Below, one piece after another: positions 63,512 to 64,000 of a stretch of 64,000 bases of DNA (the first letter of the stretch is position 1; every line of letters starts with the position of its first letter). Origin of the DNA: Polaromonas sp. JS666 (GTDB lineage: Bacteria > Pseudomonadota > Gammaproteobacteria > Burkholderiales > Burkholderiaceae_C); NCBI RefSeq assembly GCF_000013865.1, contig NC_007950.1, forward strand, positions 62,001 to 126,000, read 5' to 3'. A program made the position numbers and the translations under genes. Under the pieces are notes generated by a model. It searched no databases and was not told the origin of the DNA. It worked only from the letters and a program-made list of their open reading frames with translations.

Positions 63512-64000
63512 ATGATCACACGGAGAGCCCTGGTCAATGCGCTGGCGGCCGCGGCGATGTCGACCAGCCTGCCGGCGTTCGCCGTTACGCCCGAGTGGGG
63601 GAAGTCCCCGACGGAGATTACAAGCGACTTCTGGACTCAGCCGCGGTGGGTTTGGCTTAAGCGGGCGGGGACGAACGAGGAAATCAAAGTCGTTTATTGG
63701 GCCAACGGGCAGTTGATTCCCGAGGCGTATCAGCAGCTGTCTTGGTTTCTGCGCGATCGGCGATTTGCAGAGCTACTGAGCAGTGACAGTCCGATCATTG
63801 CAAAGGCCGTCAGCTCCGGTCGCTTGGCGAAAAATCAGATGACGCCATGGGCCCTCATGGATCCAGTCGTCTTGGATATCCTCTACGCCTACAGCGCCTG
63901 GCTTCATGTGTACGGGGTGACTCGCCCTTTGATGGTTACGAGCGGCTTCCGGCACTTCATTTCGAACGAGTTGACGGAAGGCGCCGCGCTTGCCAGCTGG
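63512..64000 (+). CDS. DUF882/M15-type peptidase-like protein with Tat-like signal, 3' end outside window
   Basis: The frame is open to the window end. ATG 63512 has AGGGG before it and gives MITRRALVNALAAAAM, a twin-arginine-like signal, cut after about PAFA. A GTG at 63455 is the longest start. The mature part reads WVWLKRAGTNEEIKVVYWAN and later LMVTSGFRHFISNELTEGAA, which fits the start of DUF882/YcbK-type murein endopeptidases (SGYR..ET..L). On conjugative elements such proteins may open the cell wall locally. The metal ligands after the window edge cannot be checked. Confidence 0.75.
   Translation, partial: MITRRALVNALAAAAMSTSLPAFAVTPEWGKSPTEITSDFWTQPRWVWLKRAGTNEEIKVVYWANGQLIPEAYQQLSWFLRDRRFAELLSSDSPIIAKAVSSGRLAKNQMTPWALMDPVVLDILYAYSAWLHVYGVTRPLMVTSGFRHFISNELTEGAALASW

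Noticed and set aside
1..64000. CRISPR arrays, tRNA or rRNA genes
   Set aside because: I saw no regularly spaced repeats of CRISPR type and no cloverleaf or rRNA-like stretches while reading. A tRNA scan would be the decisive test.

Overview
The window looks like an accessory region (plasmid or integrated element) of a Gram-negative proteobacterium, most likely a betaproteobacterium of the Burkholderiales. That placement is an inference from the high GC content, the chaperone-usher fimbrial operon, the PRTRC-type plasmid/ICE genes and the mix of insertion sequences. There are no rRNA or tRNA genes and no CRISPR array.

Layout. (1) 1-16.6 kb is an IS-scarred patchwork: the end of a medium-chain acyl-CoA synthetase, a decayed IS5-family element, the stub of a chemotaxis receptor, a truncated LuxR/MalT regulator, and a five-gene fimbrial operon lying between two inverted IS6-family copies. 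Target-site bases show that the 4971-11028 segment was inverted by replicative transposition into an istA gene. After it come a Phd-like/nucleotidyltransferase pair, IS3 and methyltransferase remnants and a complete IS21-family element. (2) 16.6-27.4 kb is a minus-strand lipid/polyketide biosynthetic operon: fatty acyl-AMP ligase, desaturase, stand-alone ACP, cyclopropane-synthase-like methyltransferase, second desaturase and two PKS proteins. An ISL3-family element (exact 8-bp target duplication) separates the ligase from the rest, and the IS21 element truncates the last PKS. (3) 27.5-32.4 kb holds an IS1380-family element, a remnant zone, a PPOX-fold protein and a stand-alone homoserine dehydrogenase. 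(4) 32.5-46.8 kb and 57.5-64 kb form one plasmid/ICE-like backbone: PRTRC ParB and protein E, a DndC-like PAPS-reductase-family protein, a DUF2779 nuclease-like protein, a DUF4942 methyltransferase split by another IS21 element, a RecE/Cas4-like nuclease, DUF1173 and DUF882 proteins, and many small genes often separated by hairpin terminators.

(5) The most striking object is a 10.1-kb unit at 47318-57441. It has 27-bp terminal inverted repeats (25 of 27 match) and a 5-bp duplication CACGA, and it sits exactly in the loop of a Rho-independent terminator of the backbone. It encodes a zinc-ribbon protein that may be the transposase, and an SF1 helicase fused to a type IA topoisomerase TOPRIM region. 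Overlapping this is a gene whose N-terminus carries what looks like the topoisomerase active-site motif (SYPRT) and whose C-terminus is an HNH nuclease. A SUKH/SMI1 immunity-like protein follows, then a protein resembling the remaining topoisomerase core. It also carries a HepT/MntA-type toxin-antitoxin pair. I read this as a transposon with a type IA topoisomerase split over three polypeptides, with a nuclease and an immunity-like gene nested in the split.
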